A stretch of 43,240 nt of DNA, taken from positions 1 through 43,240 of the forward strand of contig JAQGDQ010001386.1 of NCBI GenBank assembly GCA_030141605.1. Reading direction: 5' to 3'. Below, piece by piece: positions 42,440-43,240 of this stretch. Each line of letters opens with the position of its first letter. Position 1 is the stretch's first letter. The notes under the pieces were generated by a model, which saw only the letters and a program-made list of their open reading frames with translations, was not told where the DNA came from and searched no databases. The position numbers were made by a program, and so were the translations under genes. The DNA is from Tubiluchus corallicola. Its lineage: Eukaryota; Priapulida; Priapulimorpha; Priapulimorphida; Tubiluchidae.

Positions 42440-43240
42440 GGTGGATTTGATGTGGTGTGGTGGTGGTGTGCTTTGTGTGTTGTGCTATGGGTGGTGTGGT
42501 GGGGTGATAGGGTGTGTGGGGTGTGGTGTGGGTAGTGTGGTATGGAGTGGGTGGCGTGGTGTGTGGGTGGGTGTTGTGGTGCGGTGTGGTGTTATGGTGT
42601 GGTGCAGTGCGGTGTGATGTGGTGGAGTATTATGGTGTGGGTGGTGTGGTGTGTGGGTGGTGCGGTGTGGTGTGGTGCAGTGGTATGGTGTGGTGTGATG
42701 TGGTGGAGTCGTATGGTGTGGTTGGTGTGGTGTGGTATGTGGGTCGTGCGGTGTGCTGCAGTGGTATGTTGTGGTGCGGTGGGGTGTGATGTGGTGGAGT
42801 GATATGGTGTGGGTGGTGTGGTGTGTAGGTGGGTGGGTGGTGTGGTGCAGTGTGGTGTTACGGTGTGGTGCTGTGCAGTGTGATGTGGTGGAGTATTATG
42901 GTGTGGGTGGTGTGTTGTGGTGTGTGGGTGGTGCGGTGCAGTGGTATGGTGTGGTGCAGTGTGGTGTGATGTGGTGGAGTCGTATGATGTGGGTGGCGTG
43001 GTGTGGTGTGTGGGTGGTGTGGTGTGCTGCAGCGGTATGGTGTGGTGCAGTGTGGTGTGTAGGTGGGTGCGTGGTGTGGTGCAGTGTGGTGTTATGGTGT
43101 GGTGCTGTGCGGTGAGGTGTTATGGTGTGGTGCTGTGCGGTGTGATGTGGTGAAGTATTATGGTGTGGGTGGTGTGGTGTGTGGGTGGTGCAGTGGTATG
43201 GTGTGGTGCAGTGTGGTGTGAGGTGGTGGAGTGGTATGGT
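42440..43240. repeat. GT-rich minisatellite to window end
   Basis: Plus strand almost devoid of C: GTGGTGTGGTGTGTGGGTGGTG motifs with a loose ~80-95-bp higher order marked by GATGTGGTGGAGT at 42,616, 42,697, 42,788, 42,882 and 42,968. The Trp/Val/Cys open frames through it are artefacts. Confidence 0.95.

Noticed and set aside
42514-43153. Overlapping Trp/Val/Cys-rich frames
   Set aside because: Products of the C-poor GT minisatellite, which lacks stops by composition.
40579-43240. Earlier PLAT exons of gene C
   Set aside because: Minus strand searched by eye for a phase-2 exon with a W-H-D-N-type motif; only repeats and the GC-rich segment were found. A W-H-D string near 41,610 has no splice context.

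Overview
Metazoan genomic DNA: AT-rich, interrupted by spliced genes with GT-AG introns and dense with solo LTRs, MITEs, LINE fragments and satellites. No prokaryotic signature is visible. The species cannot be named. A degenerate TTAGGG tract hints at TTAGGG telomeres, and the transposon mix (pogo/Tigger-like, Tc1/mariner-like, piggyBac-like, RTE LINE) fits many aquatic invertebrates.

The main coding content is a polycystin-1-like (PKD1-type) family present three times. Gene C (minus strand, exons from 40,578 down to 22,877) carries 11 in-window exons whose phases join into one frame of about 1066 codons: end of the PLAT/LH2 domain, TM1-TM2, a cytosolic linker, TM3-TM5, S1, the extracellular TOP/polycystin domain and the S2-S6 channel. 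Its 5' end is outside the window. Genes A (minus, 7,860 to 2,311; 4 exons) and B (plus, 8,704 to 12,870; 3 exons) are 5'-truncated copies of the last exons. They lie head to head in an imperfect palindrome about 15.5 kb long: arms 1-6,771 and 8,424-15,547, spacer about 1.65 kb. The window begins inside the left arm, so its true outer limit is unseen.

From 15.5 to 19.9 kb lie dispersed repeats: a piggyBac-like MITE nested in a Tigger-like MITE, and a solo LTR with an internal 29-bp tandem expansion. From 20.1 to 21.7 kb is a two-exon gene for a secreted-then-anchored leucine-rich-repeat protein (signal peptide, LRRs, LRRCT, one TM). It converges on gene C. A Tc1-like deletion element separates them.

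Gene C introns hold a trinucleotide tract, foldback elements, an RTE LINE with a clear target-site duplication, degenerate TTAGGG repeats, 77-78-bp and 75-bp tandem arrays, two LTRs and more Tigger-like MITEs. The last 1.7 kb holds a GC-rich anomalous segment and a GT-rich minisatellite that runs off the window.

The most notable features are the palindrome of partial channel genes, the patchy near-identity between its arms and gene C (suggesting gene conversion), and the chance that transcription of the palindrome yields a hairpin RNA matching gene C.
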